Below are positions 35,060 through 43,892 of a stretch of DNA of 64,000 bases, piece after piece. How positions within the stretch are numbered: the first letter of the stretch is position 1; each line of letters begins with the position of its first letter. The stretch covers positions 1 to 64,000 of the forward strand of contig JAKUQS010000009.1 of the NCBI GenBank assembly GCA_022451485.1. Reading direction: 5' to 3'. The stretch is from Gammaproteobacteria bacterium. Its GTDB lineage: Bacteria > Pseudomonadota > Gammaproteobacteria > Arenicellales > UBA868. The notes under the pieces were generated by a model. The model had not been told where the DNA came from. It worked only from the letters and a program-made list of their open reading frames with translations, and did not search any database. The translations under genes were made by a program, and so were the position numbers.

Positions 35060-37093
35060 TTACAACGATCGGGTCAAACGTCGAATTTCAGCAACGACGG
35101 ACCCTGGCTGCGATAGACCATAGCGGGCAGCAACGTAACGTTGCGTGACTGCCCGAATAGATCGTTCGCAATCAGGACGCTCCTGAATGGCACGTTCGGC
35201 AAAATCTAACGGCCCCTCAAACGAATACTTCGTCAGACCCAATCGCCCCATGCGCCTGAGAAAATAATGATAGGCCCGTTGCAGAGGATCACTGGTCGAT
35301 CGCCCCATGGAAAGCAGACCCTGCCCTACCAACAACAACAACGCAACCACAATGACTAACAGCAAGAGCACAAGAGGGCGACCAAACTGATCCAGACCCA
35401 TCGTTCGAAGAAACACAAACTGTTGTCGTGGGCCGAAACCCATCACCCATTTATTCCAGCTGTAATTTGCGGCATCAAAACGATGTTTGACCCATCGCAG
35501 TCCGTGATCCCAAAGACCTCGTTGCAACAACCCCAACATCGCATCTCGAGGCACATCACGGATAGACCAACCCAACGCCTCGACCGATCGAAGCAAATCG
35601 ATTCCGTAACGAATTCGCTCGGGCGCAATCGCAGCCGTGGGATCAACCCGAGTCCAACCCGATGCGGGAAGCCACACCTCTGACCATGCATGCGCATCGG
35701 ATTGCCGAACCACGACATAACCAAACACGTCATTCACTTCTCCACCCATATAGCCGACCACCATTCGAGCGGGAATACCCGCAACCCGCATTAACGTCGT
35801 GAAAGCACTCGCATAATGTTCGCAGTACCCTTCCCTCGTATCGAACATAAATTCATCTACCGGTCGATCCCCAAGTAAGGGAGGTGAAAGACTGTAATAA
35901 AAGGGCTCCGACTGAAAGTATCCCAAAGCACGACGTACCACTTCGACACGATCAGACGCCAACGATTGCCATTGTGTAACCAAGGCCTTAACCCGAGGGG
36001 TCGGCGGCATAGCGAGTTGCAAATTAGCCCGACTCTCAAGTTCCCCCAACGAAGCATTTGAAAAAACCCGATCAGATGTCAATTCCAATCGCAATGGGCT
36101 CAACAGATCGGTTGTGGATGCCAACACATGACCGTAACCACTGCGGGTGCCGGGCGGTACAGTGACTGGCCAGTCCAATGCCGGCAACCATCTCTTGTCA
36201 CTCGGCTCAAAGGTGGCCGTGTATCGAATCGGTTTTGACTTCTGTATCACGGCAAGAGAAGTTGATTGGTCTTTTAAAACACCACGACGCCACGCGCGAC
36301 CATCCGTCGACTCCAATACCAAGGCGCGCCAGTATCGCTCTTCCACAGGAGGTGCGAGCCCATCAAATTGGGCCCGAAAAACAACTTCATCGCTTTCTAG
36401 CAGTTGCTGAATTGATCCCGGACTGACCTCCTCAGTTAACCCCAGGCGACCGATCAATGGATCAAGGGGGACTCCCCACAGGCCTCCTTGTATACGAGGA
36501 AACAAAAGGTAGAGTCCTAACATAATGGGCAGCGCCAAGGACAGCATACCGACGGTGTCATGTATAACCCGCCGCCGCGGGGCAGCACTAGACTCGTTCA
36601 TGCGAATCAAGGCAATCAAGGCCAATCCGCTACTCAACAAACCGCAAGCGGCTGTCATTGGAGTTTGGGAGAAAAGAAAGCCTGTCAAAGTAACCCACCA
36701 CACCAGAAAAACCACCACCATGACATCTCGGTAATGGCGCATTTCAAGCCCCTTTAATCCGATCAATAACATGAGAAAAACGGTCCCTGCATCCCGGCCA
36801 GTCAACCCGTGAAATTGAATTAAAACACCCACCAACACAGCACCAGTCAGCGCCCATCTTAAGAAACGAGATGGCATCGGCCAACCAACACGTTCGATAC
36901 CCACTCTCCACAAACACAAACTGATCGCTATCAATCGAACCCACCACGGGGGAACCAACGGGTGCAACTGAACAACCAACGCGGTAGCCAATAGAAGTAT
37001 CAGCACAGCGCCCTGGCTTGGATACGGAACAATAGGCGCAAACGGACGCAACACCCGATAGCTTTGAACCAGAGAACGAATCGTGTCACGCAT
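35060..37093 (-). CDS. tgpA: TgpA-like transglutaminase with N-terminal membrane domain
   Basis: 677 residues from ATG at 37093, two bases after the DUF58 stop; the frame continues upstream but that overlaps DUF58. About five membrane spans precede a DUF3488-like segment and a periplasmic transglutaminase core. The triad is visible: Cys in GYCEHYAS, His in SDAHAWSEVW and Asp in GWTRVDPTAA. A late membrane span (PLVLLLLVIVVALLLLVGQ) precedes a short cytoplasmic tail. In Pseudomonas TgpA is essential for growth. Its operon partners DUF58 and MoxR are the standard ones. Confidence 0.9.
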   Translation of the reverse strand: MRDTIRSLVQSYRVLRPFAPIVPYPSQGAVLILLLATALVVQLHPLVPPWWVRLIAISLCLWRVGIERVGWPMPSRFLRWALTGAVLVGVLIQFHGLTGRDAGTVFLMLLIGLKGLEMRHYRDVMVVVFLVWWVTLTGFLFSQTPMTAACGLLSSGLALIALIRMNESSAAPRRRVIHDTVGMLSLALPIMLGLYLLFPRIQGGLWGVPLDPLIGRLGLTEEVSPGSIQQLLESDEVVFRAQFDGLAPPVEERYWRALVLESTDGRAWRRGVLKDQSTSLAVIQKSKPIRYTATFEPSDKRWLPALDWPVTVPPGTRSGYGHVLASTTDLLSPLRLELTSDRVFSNASLGELESRANLQLAMPPTPRVKALVTQWQSLASDRVEVVRRALGYFQSEPFYYSLSPPLLGDRPVDEFMFDTREGYCEHYASAFTTLMRVAGIPARMVVGYMGGEVNDVFGYVVVRQSDAHAWSEVWLPASGWTRVDPTAAIAPERIRYGIDLLRSVEALGWSIRDVPRDAMLGLLQRGLWDHGLRWVKHRFDAANYSWNKWVMGFGPRQQFVFLRTMGLDQFGRPLVLLLLVIVVALLLLVGQGLLSMGRSTSDPLQRAYHYFLRRMGRLGLTKYSFEGPLDFAERAIQERPDCERSIRAVTQRYVAARYGLSQPGSVVAEIRRLTRSL

Positions 37094-37095
37094 AA

Positions 37096-38004
37096 TCAAT
37101 CCGTCAGCGGATACAATGCCAGAAGCTTCAAACAATGCAACTTGTGGCTTTGACCAGTGTTTGGAGCGAGAACTACTGACCCCAACCGCAGACCGTAATG
37201 TAACTGCTGCACCTCAGCATCGATGATCCATCGACATAACTGACTCAACTGACGTTCGAGTCCCGGGCCAGGCGTGTGCATGAGGTCAAACCAGCATTCC
37301 CTGTCATGCGAAGCCGCAAATGTTTTCAGCTGAAGACTGTTACCCCGCGGCAACGATTTCCAATGAATATGCCGATAAGAGTCGCCTACCCGGTATTCGC
37401 GAAAACCTTGAAAATCGTCCCCATCAGACCGCACCACAGCGTTGCCAACAGGTCGGTCAGCCTGAAAGTTGGGAAACGGCAACGGCGCACTGGGTTCAGG
37501 AAAAACAATACAATCCCCAGCTAACTCGATACGCCGTGACCACGCCAAGAAAAGACCCAACGGATAAGTACTGGCCACTCGAACCACTGGTATCGATACA
37601 CGACCCCGCCTTGTTGTCATTACGCTCACGTTTCTGCGCACGGGTTCCCCAGGCTGAACAGAAAACGCTACCGGATGTGCATCTTTTTCCAACCATAAAG
37701 ACAATCTAGGAATCTGATCAAAGGTGGAGATAATCACCGGGAACCGCGCGTGCTGTCCGGCAAATACAGCCGCCGCCGGTACGGCAGACACTGTCAGCCC
37801 CTGCAAATTACGCTGCGTATACAACATGGACACGATAACAACACCGGCCAGTAGAAAACAAAACCCATGAGCTAGACCATTGCTGTAATTAGTCGCAACC
37901 AACAACATGGCCAATGTGCTGAATCCAAACAAAAATCCTGATCCGGTCGGCAACATATAAACATAGCGCCGGTGGAACATGATCGAAACCGGGTCGGCCA
38001 TCAC
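37096..38004 (-). CDS. DUF58 family protein
   Basis: 302 residues from a GTG, with ATG one codon later equally possible. Two N-terminal membrane spans are followed by a soluble region. The DUF58 core GDSYRHIHWKSLPRGNSLQLK, in outline, is present with the FREYRVGD segment before it. Function is unknown, though it is almost always linked with MoxR ATPases and transglutaminases, as here. It sits 6 bases after the moxR stop. Confidence 0.88.
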   Translation of the reverse strand: MMADPVSIMFHRRYVYMLPTGSGFLFGFSTLAMLLVATNYSNGLAHGFCFLLAGVVIVSMLYTQRNLQGLTVSAVPAAAVFAGQHARFPVIISTFDQIPRLSLWLEKDAHPVAFSVQPGEPVRRNVSVMTTRRGRVSIPVVRVASTYPLGLFLAWSRRIELAGDCIVFPEPSAPLPFPNFQADRPVGNAVVRSDGDDFQGFREYRVGDSYRHIHWKSLPRGNSLQLKTFAASHDRECWFDLMHTPGPGLERQLSQLCRWIIDAEVQQLHYGLRLGSVVLAPNTGQSHKLHCLKLLALYPLTD

Positions 38005-38010
38005 TTTTGC

Positions 38011-38988
38011 TCAGGGGATATCAGTTTCCCGAATAAGGCGTTCTGCAAGGCCATCGGCTGGCACCTCTCGCTCAGCAGGCTGTAATCGATGATCAAGAAC
38101 AGCCGCCGCCACTTGCTGGAGGTCCTCCGGAACAACATGGTCCTGCCCATTGACGAAAGCCCACGCCCTGGCAGCACCAACCAACGCGATTCCCGCGCGC
38201 GGTGACAGACCTTGCAAAAGCCAGGGCGAACGACGAGACGCCGCCAGCAGGGCCTGCGCATAATCAACTAAAGCAACGCTGGTATGAACAGAAGCAGCGG
38301 CGACCTGTAACTCGATGACCTTATCTGCACTCATCAATGGCGTTAATCCGCGGAGGATAATCCGGGTGTCTGTCCGAGTCAGTAATTGTTTTTCAACCAG
38401 CGGGTCGGGATATCCGATCCCAATGCGCATCATGAATCGATCCAGTTGGGACTCAGGTAATGGGAAGGTCCCAACTTGATTCATTGGGTTTTGCGTAGCG
38501 ATAACGAAAAACGGCTTCGGCAGTACATGGGACTCACCATCAACAGTGACCTGATGCTCTTCCATCGCTTCTAAAAGAGCGCTCTGTGCCTTTGGAGTAG
38601 CCCGATTCAACTCGTCGGCCAACACCACTTCTGAAAAGATTGGCCCACTCTGAAAATGAAACGATTCGGTCGCGCTACGATAAACACCGACACCCACGAT
38701 GTCAGCGGGCAATAAATCACTTGTAAATTGAATACGGGACAATTCAAGCCCCAATACACGAGCCAGTACTTGAGCCAGCGTCGTCTTACCGACTCCGGGA
38801 ACATCTTCAATCAAAAGATGCCCACCAGCCACCAGGCAACTGAGGGCTAGCTTTGCCTGCAGCGGCTTTCCTAAAATCACCTCATTGATCGAACTCAGAA
38901 CCCGCGCTACCGTTTCTCCAATAGGAACATCTACGGTGTCAACACGCGCCGGTTGTCCAGAACATTCTATTGGTATCGAGTCAGTCAT
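38011..38988 (-). CDS. MoxR-type AAA+ ATPase
   Basis: 325 residues. Walker A is DVPGVGKTT at 62-70, Walker B VVLADELNRA, sensor 1 VIATQNPMNQVG with FPLPESQLDRF, and sensor 2 SPRAGIALVGAARAWA. These chaperone-like ATPases mature or activate partner proteins, usually VWA or DUF58 proteins. Its ATG overlaps the TGA of the oxygenase gene upstream, so four genes (oxygenase, MoxR, DUF58, TgpA) form one unit. Confidence 0.92.
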   Translation of the reverse strand: MTDSIPIECSGQPARVDTVDVPIGETVARVLSSINEVILGKPLQAKLALSCLVAGGHLLIEDVPGVGKTTLAQVLARVLGLELSRIQFTSDLLPADIVGVGVYRSATESFHFQSGPIFSEVVLADELNRATPKAQSALLEAMEEHQVTVDGESHVLPKPFFVIATQNPMNQVGTFPLPESQLDRFMMRIGIGYPDPLVEKQLLTRTDTRIILRGLTPLMSADKVIELQVAAASVHTSVALVDYAQALLAASRRSPWLLQGLSPRAGIALVGAARAWAFVNGQDHVVPEDLQQVAAAVLDHRLQPAEREVPADGLAERLIRETDIP

Positions 38989-39650
38989 TTGATTCCACCA
39001 GCACTTTTCTCAACATCGTAACGCAAGCCAACTGTTCTGCGGCAACGAGTCACGTTGCGCAACAGGTGCAATGGCCTAGACCCGGCATCCCGTAGTCCCG
39101 GTGCACGCATCAACACCAGATCACCTGGCCCAGCGGGTATCTCTACAGCAGCCTGGCCAGAACGATCTTGACAAATACAGAACTCGCCATCACCACTCAG
39201 CACGAGAATCGCGACAACCACCCTGTAACGGACATGATCACGATGAGGCGAGATTCCCCGACATCCCGCGGTATAACGCTGGACAATGAGGTCATTAAAT
39301 CTGAATGCTGTCTGCGGCTCAATCAACGAATCACTCGACAGCGCCGCCTGGAATAATCGGCCTAATGATTCGGCAAAATCCCACAATGCGTGAGTCACCG
39401 GCACATCGTAGCAAAGTTGAAAGTCTTGAAAAACTGGATTCATCGACGACCCGGCCACTAGGCGCGCGGGATGAAATGGCAAAGCATCGACAAGTTGTAC
39501 CAGTGCCTGGCATACATCCTTCTCGAGGCAAGGCACCGCAACCATGCCTTGCCTCGAGAGGCCCGAAAGAGCGTATCGCAACTGATCCTGGCCCAGCGGT
39601 AACACCTTTAGGTGGGCCAACCCATCGAATGCATTCACCATATCCCGCAT
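38985..39650 (-). CDS. 2-oxoglutarate/Fe(II)-type oxygenase-like protein
   Basis: 221 residues. The double-stranded beta-helix metal motif appears as PHRDH (His, Asp) and a distal His in RPLHLLRNV, with a following Arg that would grip 2-oxoglutarate. GISPHRDHVRYRVVVAILVLSGDGEF, in outline, covers the first sheet. Substrate unknown; the layout is near prolyl-4-hydroxylase/AlkB-like proteins. It is the first gene of the MoxR operon, an uncommon neighbour. A 15-bp inverted repeat sits in its 5' third. Confidence 0.7.
   Translation of the reverse strand: MRDMVNAFDGLAHLKVLPLGQDQLRYALSGLSRQGMVAVPCLEKDVCQALVQLVDALPFHPARLVAGSSMNPVFQDFQLCYDVPVTHALWDFAESLGRLFQAALSSDSLIEPQTAFRFNDLIVQRYTAGCRGISPHRDHVRYRVVVAILVLSGDGEFCICQDRSGQAAVEIPAGPGDLVLMRAPGLRDAGSRPLHLLRNVTRCRRTVGLRYDVEKSAGGIK
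39521..39559. repeat. 15-bp perfect inverted repeat inside the oxygenase gene
   Basis: Arms TCTCGAGGCAAGGCA and TGCCTTGCCTCGAGA around nine bases, within codons for LSRQGMVAVPCLEKD. Both arms are fully coding. It could form a stable mRNA hairpin about 30 codons after the start, or be a DNA site. Confidence 0.8.
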
Positions 39651-39884
39651 CTAAAGTGGTGACTGGATTAACTTCATTTCAAACCATTATCTCATAAGGG
39701 TAAAGTGTTATTGAGCGTTTCACTGGCCTATTGCCGTAGTCGCATTCGATGCCCAAACCAGTCGTTGAATGCCTTACCTTACCTCGGAAAATCGAATACA
39801 GTTCACGGTTTCAGAATCCGAGGATAGGAGCGTCGGTTAAGCGACTCGCACGTTCGACCGCACAAGAACAATAGGAGATTCACA

Positions 39885-41558
39885 ATGGCGTTAACCGACA
39901 TTGAAATTGCCCGTGCTAATAATGGCCAACCGATTCGCGAAATCAGCGATAAACTTGGGCTTGACTGGCAACAACTGGTGCCTTTCGGCCATGACAAGGC
40001 GAAGCTTTCACTGGAATGCGTCGAGCAGGCAAAATCCTCGACACCGGGGCGCCTGATACTGGTCACGGCAATGACGCCGACACCAGCCGGCGAAGGCAAA
40101 ACAACCACCTCCGTTGGGTTAAGCGACGGCCTCACCCGCATTGGTAAAAAAGCAGTGGTTTGCCTTCGCGAACCCAGTCTCGGACCGTGTTTCGGAATGA
40201 AAGGCGGAGCGGCGGGGGGAGGCTATGCCCAAGTCGTGCCAATGGAAGACATCAATCTTCACTTTACCGGCGATTTTCACGCGATTGGTACCGCGCACAA
40301 TCTGCTCTCCGCCCTGATCGATAATCATATTTACTGGCAAAACGATCTCGATTTTGACTCGCGCCGTGTCACATGGCGTCGGGTTGTGGACATGAATGAT
40401 CGTGCCCTTCGCCAGATCACCGCCTCGCTGGGCGGCATTGCAAACGGATTTCCCCGCGAATCAGGCTTTGACATCACAGTCGCGTCTGAAGTGATGGCGA
40501 TTTTCTGCCTGGCTGAGAACGTAGATGATCTGCAACAACGATTAGGTAATATCATTGTTGGGTATACGCGAGCACGCGAACCGATCTATGCCCGGGATTT
40601 AAATGCAGAAGGTCCGATGACGGTCCTACTACGAGATGCCCTAAGACCGAATCTAGTCCAGACCCTTGAACACACCCCGGCGTTGATACATGGCGGGCCG
40701 TTCGCTAACATTGCCCACGGATGCAATACGGTCATCGCGACGCGAGCAGCGCTGGGTCTCGGTGACTACGTTGTTACCGAAGCGGGTTTTGGCGCCGATC
40801 TGGGTGCCGAAAAGTTTTTCAACATCAAATGTCGAAAGTCGGGGCTGCGCCCTGATGCGGCGGTTGTGGTTGCAACCATACGAGCGCTCAAGTTCCACGG
40901 TGGCATTGCCCGAAACCAGTTAAATGAACCTGATGCCGATGCAGTGCGCCGGGGATTCGTAAATTTGGCTCGCCATATCGATAATATTGGACAATTTGGC
41001 GTGCCCGTGATCGTAGCTATCAACGGTTTCTCGGCCGACACAGACGAAGAACGGGCAGCATTACAGGAACTTTGTGCCGCCGAAAATATTGATGCTATTG
41101 ATTGCCATCACTGGGCCGATGGCGGCGCCGGGGCTGAAGCGTTGGCCCATAAAGTGGTTGCTCTGGCCGACAGCGGGAAGGCAGATTTCGTTCCACTCTA
41201 CGAGGATGCGTTACCGCTCGCGGACAAGATTCGGTCGGTGGCTCAAAAACTTTATGGCGCCGACGAGATCATTCTCGACAAACGTGTCCAACAACAGCTA
41301 AGCCAACTCGAGGCGGATGGTTTTGGTAATCTTCCCGTCTGCATGGCCAAAACACAGTACAGTTTCTCTACCGATCCGACCCTCCTTGGCGCACCAAGCG
41401 GACACCAGATACCCGTGCGGGAAGTTCGCCTGGCAGCGGGTGCAGGCTTTGTGGTCGTAATCTGTGGAGAGATTATGACCATGCCCGGCCTACCGCGTGT
41501 TCCTGCGGCCAACAGCATACGCATAGATGACGCGGGCCAAGTAGAAGGTTTATTCTGA
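39885..41558 (+). CDS. fhs: Formate-tetrahydrofolate ligase
   Basis: 557 residues, the usual length. The ATP loop [12 protein letters not shown] is at 64-75, followed by [36 protein letters not shown] in outline, a family hallmark. [14 protein letters not shown] and the C-terminal [22 protein letters not shown] are also typical. AGGAG precedes the ATG. It makes 10-formyl-THF from formate, ATP and THF in the cytoplasm, feeding purine synthesis or reversing for formate release. Twenty bases separate it from the DapA-family gene. Confidence 0.96.
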   Translation: MALTDIEIARANNGQPIREISDKLGLDWQQLVPFGHDKAKLSLECVEQAKSSTPGRLILVTAMTPTPAGEGKTTTSVGLSDGLTRIGKKAVVCLREPSLGPCFGMKGGAAGGGYAQVVPMEDINLHFTGDFHAIGTAHNLLSALIDNHIYWQNDLDFDSRRVTWRRVVDMNDRALRQITASLGGIANGFPRESGFDITVASEVMAIFCLAENVDDLQQRLGNIIVGYTRAREPIYARDLNAEGPMTVLLRDALRPNLVQTLEHTPALIHGGPFANIAHGCNTVIATRAALGLGDYVVTEAGFGADLGAEKFFNIKCRKSGLRPDAAVVVATIRALKFHGGIARNQLNEPDADAVRRGFVNLARHIDNIGQFGVPVIVAINGFSADTDEERAALQELCAAENIDAIDCHHWADGGAGAEALAHKVVALADSGKADFVPLYEDALPLADKIRSVAQKLYGADEIILDKRVQQQLSQLEADGFGNLPVCMAKTQYSFSTDPTLLGAPSGHQIPVREVRLAAGAGFVVVICGEIMTMPGLPRVPAANSIRIDDAGQVEGLF

Positions 41559-41577
41559 AATAGGGAGTCGAGCCACA

Positions 41578-42504
41578 ATGACTGACAGCCGCTTTGATAC
41601 TTTTCCTGCGCATGGCGTGTGGAGCCCTGCATTAACACCGCTCGATGATGAGCTATCGATCGATACCACCAGACTTAGCCAGCATGTAAAAAACTTGCTG
41701 GAGTCTGGCTGCCATGGTGTGGCGTTATTTGGCACAACCGGCGAAGCCAATTCGTTTTCAGTGAAAGAACGCATGGTCGCGCTGGAAGCCGTTCTCCAGA
41801 GCGGGGTCACTCCGGCGCAATTAATGATCGGCACAGGCTGCTGCGCTCTACCTGACACTATCGAGCTGACGCGTCATGCGCTTGCCAACAATTGCCATCA
41901 CACACTGGTATTACCACCGTTTTATTATAAGAACGCGTCAGACGATGGGCTGTTAATGAGTTATTCGGAAATGATAGAAAGGGTTTCCGATACGACGCTG
42001 AACGTCTTTCTCTATCATATTCCGCCGGTGTCCCAAACCCCAATTTCTGAAGATTTGATCAATAATCTGGTCACTCGCTTTCCCGAAGTCATTGCAGGAG
42101 TCAAAGACAGTTCCGGCGACCTTGATAACACCTTATCTTTGTCGAGCCGATTCCCCCAGTTGGCGATCTTTCCTGGTGCAGAAACTTTCCTATTGACTGG
42201 CCTTCAGAATGGCTGCGTTGGGTGCATCTCAGCCACCGCAAATGCCAATCCAACAGGCATTCGGCGCATCTATGACAGTTTCATTGCGAGTGATGGCAAT
42301 GCAAACCTCCTGCAGGAACAAGCCAATCGCATCAGAGAAGCCTTCGTAGCCTACCCGGCCATTGCGGCACTGAAACACTATGCGGCCGAATCTTACGGTG
42401 ACACTCGGTGGCAGACGCTGCGCCCCCCGTTAGTCGGATTACCGGAAGATCATGGTCAGCAACTGCTAAACGATTTACAACATCTCGATCTGCCGATGGA
42501 GTGA
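41578..42504 (+). CDS. DapA-family aldolase/lyase (dihydrodipicolinate synthase-like)
   Basis: 308 residues from an ATG with GGGAG upstream. The N-acetylneuraminate-lyase superfamily signs are present: GTTGE at 52-56, catalytic Tyr Y146 in LYHIPP, and Schiff-base Lys K176 in AGVKDSSGD. True DapA has an Arg for the incoming carboxyl group that is not obvious here, so it may act on another 2-keto acid. It lies between fhs and ccmC on the same strand and may be co-transcribed with both. Confidence 0.83.
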   Translation: MTDSRFDTFPAHGVWSPALTPLDDELSIDTTRLSQHVKNLLESGCHGVALFGTTGEANSFSVKERMVALEAVLQSGVTPAQLMIGTGCCALPDTIELTRHALANNCHHTLVLPPFYYKNASDDGLLMSYSEMIERVSDTTLNVFLYHIPPVSQTPISEDLINNLVTRFPEVIAGVKDSSGDLDNTLSLSSRFPQLAIFPGAETFLLTGLQNGCVGCISATANANPTGIRRIYDSFIASDGNANLLQEQANRIREAFVAYPAIAALKHYAAESYGDTRWQTLRPPLVGLPEDHGQQLLNDLQHLDLPME

Positions 42505-42529
42505 GACGCTACCCGCGCATCTTGCATCA

Positions 42530-43303
42530 ATGTCATTACCTCGATCTGGCCAATCCGCTTTTTCCCTGACCCGCGCTTTCCATCGGCTAGGGTCCCCGCC
42601 CCATGTTTATCGGCTCGCAACACAGCTAACACCCTGGTTTGCCTGGGCCGCTGTCGCGTGTTTCGGAATCGGACTTTACGGTGCGCTAATCGCCGCACCT
42701 CCTGACTACCAACAGGGTCACGCTTATCGGATTATCTTTGTACACGTTCCTGCCGCGTGGTTGTCAATGGCCGTCTATGTCGTATTTGCCATCTCCGGTG
42801 CTGTCGGTCTCGTCTGGCATATCAAGGTCAGCTTCATCGTAGCCCGGACCAGCGCACTCGTCGGAGCCGCCTACACTTTCCTCGCTCTGGCAACCGGTTC
42901 AATCTGGGGGAAACCCATGTGGGGCACCTGGTGGGTATGGGACGCACGTCTGACATCAGAATTAGTGCTGTTACTGCTATACCTCGGTTATCTTGCGCTG
43001 GATTCTGCAATCGATGACCGCCGGACAGCGGGCCGTGCTGGCGCCGTTCTCGCCCTGGTCGGCCTCGTTAATCTGCCGATTATTCATTACTCAGTTGAGT
43101 GGTGGAACACTTTGCACCAAGGTGCCACAGTGACCAAGCTTGGCGCACCATCTATTCATATCGACATGCTGGTACCGTTGCTGATTATGGCCATTGCATT
43201 CAAAATGCATTACCTAACCGTGCTGGTGCTAGGCGTGCGCGCAGGTCTATTGAAACAAGAAAAGCACTCGTCCTGGATTAGGACGCTGTCTCCGGCAAGA
43301 TAA
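42530..43303 (+). CDS. ccmC: Cytochrome c maturation protein CcmC (haem handling)
   Basis: 257 residues, six membrane spans. The tryptophan-rich WGTWWVWDARLTSELV motif binds haem on the periplasmic side, with flanking His in VHVPAAW and IIHYSVEWW. CcmC loads haem onto CcmE. It starts 25 bases after the DapA-family gene and has no clear ribosome site. ccmA and ccmB, which usually precede it, are not here. Confidence 0.93.
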   Translation: MSLPRSGQSAFSLTRAFHRLGSPPHVYRLATQLTPWFAWAAVACFGIGLYGALIAAPPDYQQGHAYRIIFVHVPAAWLSMAVYVVFAISGAVGLVWHIKVSFIVARTSALVGAAYTFLALATGSIWGKPMWGTWWVWDARLTSELVLLLLYLGYLALDSAIDDRRTAGRAGAVLALVGLVNLPIIHYSVEWWNTLHQGATVTKLGAPSIHIDMLVPLLIMAIAFKMHYLTVLVLGVRAGLLKQEKHSSWIRTLSPAR

Positions 43304-43320
43304 TGCGGGAATTTTTTTCT

Positions 43321-43461
43321 ATGGGTGGATACGGCGCTTACGTATGGTCGGCATACTTTCTGTGTGCTGTCGTGCTTGGCGGTGCTGTGGTGCTCTCTAT
43401 CACCAACCTTAGAACGTTACTTCGCACCCTCAGCGACTCTCAACAAGGCGCTTCTGATTGA
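43321..43461 (+). CDS. ccmD: CcmD small membrane protein
   Basis: 46 residues starting MGGYGAYVWSAYFLCAVVLG: one membrane helix followed by a charged tail (LRTLLRTLSD). Position between ccmC and ccmE, length and the Gly-Gly-Tyr/Trp-Ser N-terminus identify it. CcmD helps release holo-CcmE from CcmC. Its TGA overlaps the TTG start of ccmE. Confidence 0.88.
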   Translation: MGGYGAYVWSAYFLCAVVLGGAVVLSITNLRTLLRTLSDSQQGASD

Positions 43462-43892
43462 CGCCGAAACGCCGCCAACGACTGGCCATGGTCGGGTTAA
43501 TTGTGGTCGGCTGCACCATCGCAACAGGCCTGGCCCTTTTAGCCCTGCGCGAGAACATCAATCTTTTCTTCTCCCCCTCGCAGATTGTGGACGGCACCGC
43601 GCCATCTAACACAACCATTCGACTCGGAGGAATGGTCGTGTCCGGGAGCATTCAGCGTGGGGATAACCTCGGAGTCACTTTTGTCCTAACCGACTTGGCT
43701 GAACAGGTCACCGTCGCATATGAGGGCATACTTCCAGATCTTTTCCGGGAAGGACAAGGTATCGTTACGCAAGGAAAACTAGATTCGACGGGCAGATTTT
43801 TAGCAGAGCAAGTCCTTGCCAAGCATGATGAAACCTATATGCCACCGGAGGTTAATGATGCGTTACGAAAAGTGATGGCGGTCGATCAATGA
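43458..43892 (+). CDS. ccmE: Haem chaperone CcmE
   Basis: 144 residues from a TTG that overlaps the ccmD stop. One N-terminal membrane anchor precedes an OB-fold. The covalent haem ligand His is H123 in LAKHDETY and the axial Tyr is Y127. The preceding RLGGMVVSGSI and VTYEGILPDLFREGQG-like segments are standard. It carries haem in the periplasm from CcmC to CcmF/H. Confidence 0.93.
   Translation: MTPKRRQRLAMVGLIVVGCTIATGLALLALRENINLFFSPSQIVDGTAPSNTTIRLGGMVVSGSIQRGDNLGVTFVLTDLAEQVTVAYEGILPDLFREGQGIVTQGKLDSTGRFLAEQVLAKHDETYMPPEVNDALRKVMAVDQ

Noticed and set aside
39651-39884. Possible tetrahydrofolate riboswitch upstream of fhs
   Set aside because: No match to THF aptamer core sequences that I can recognise and no convincing long-range pairing.
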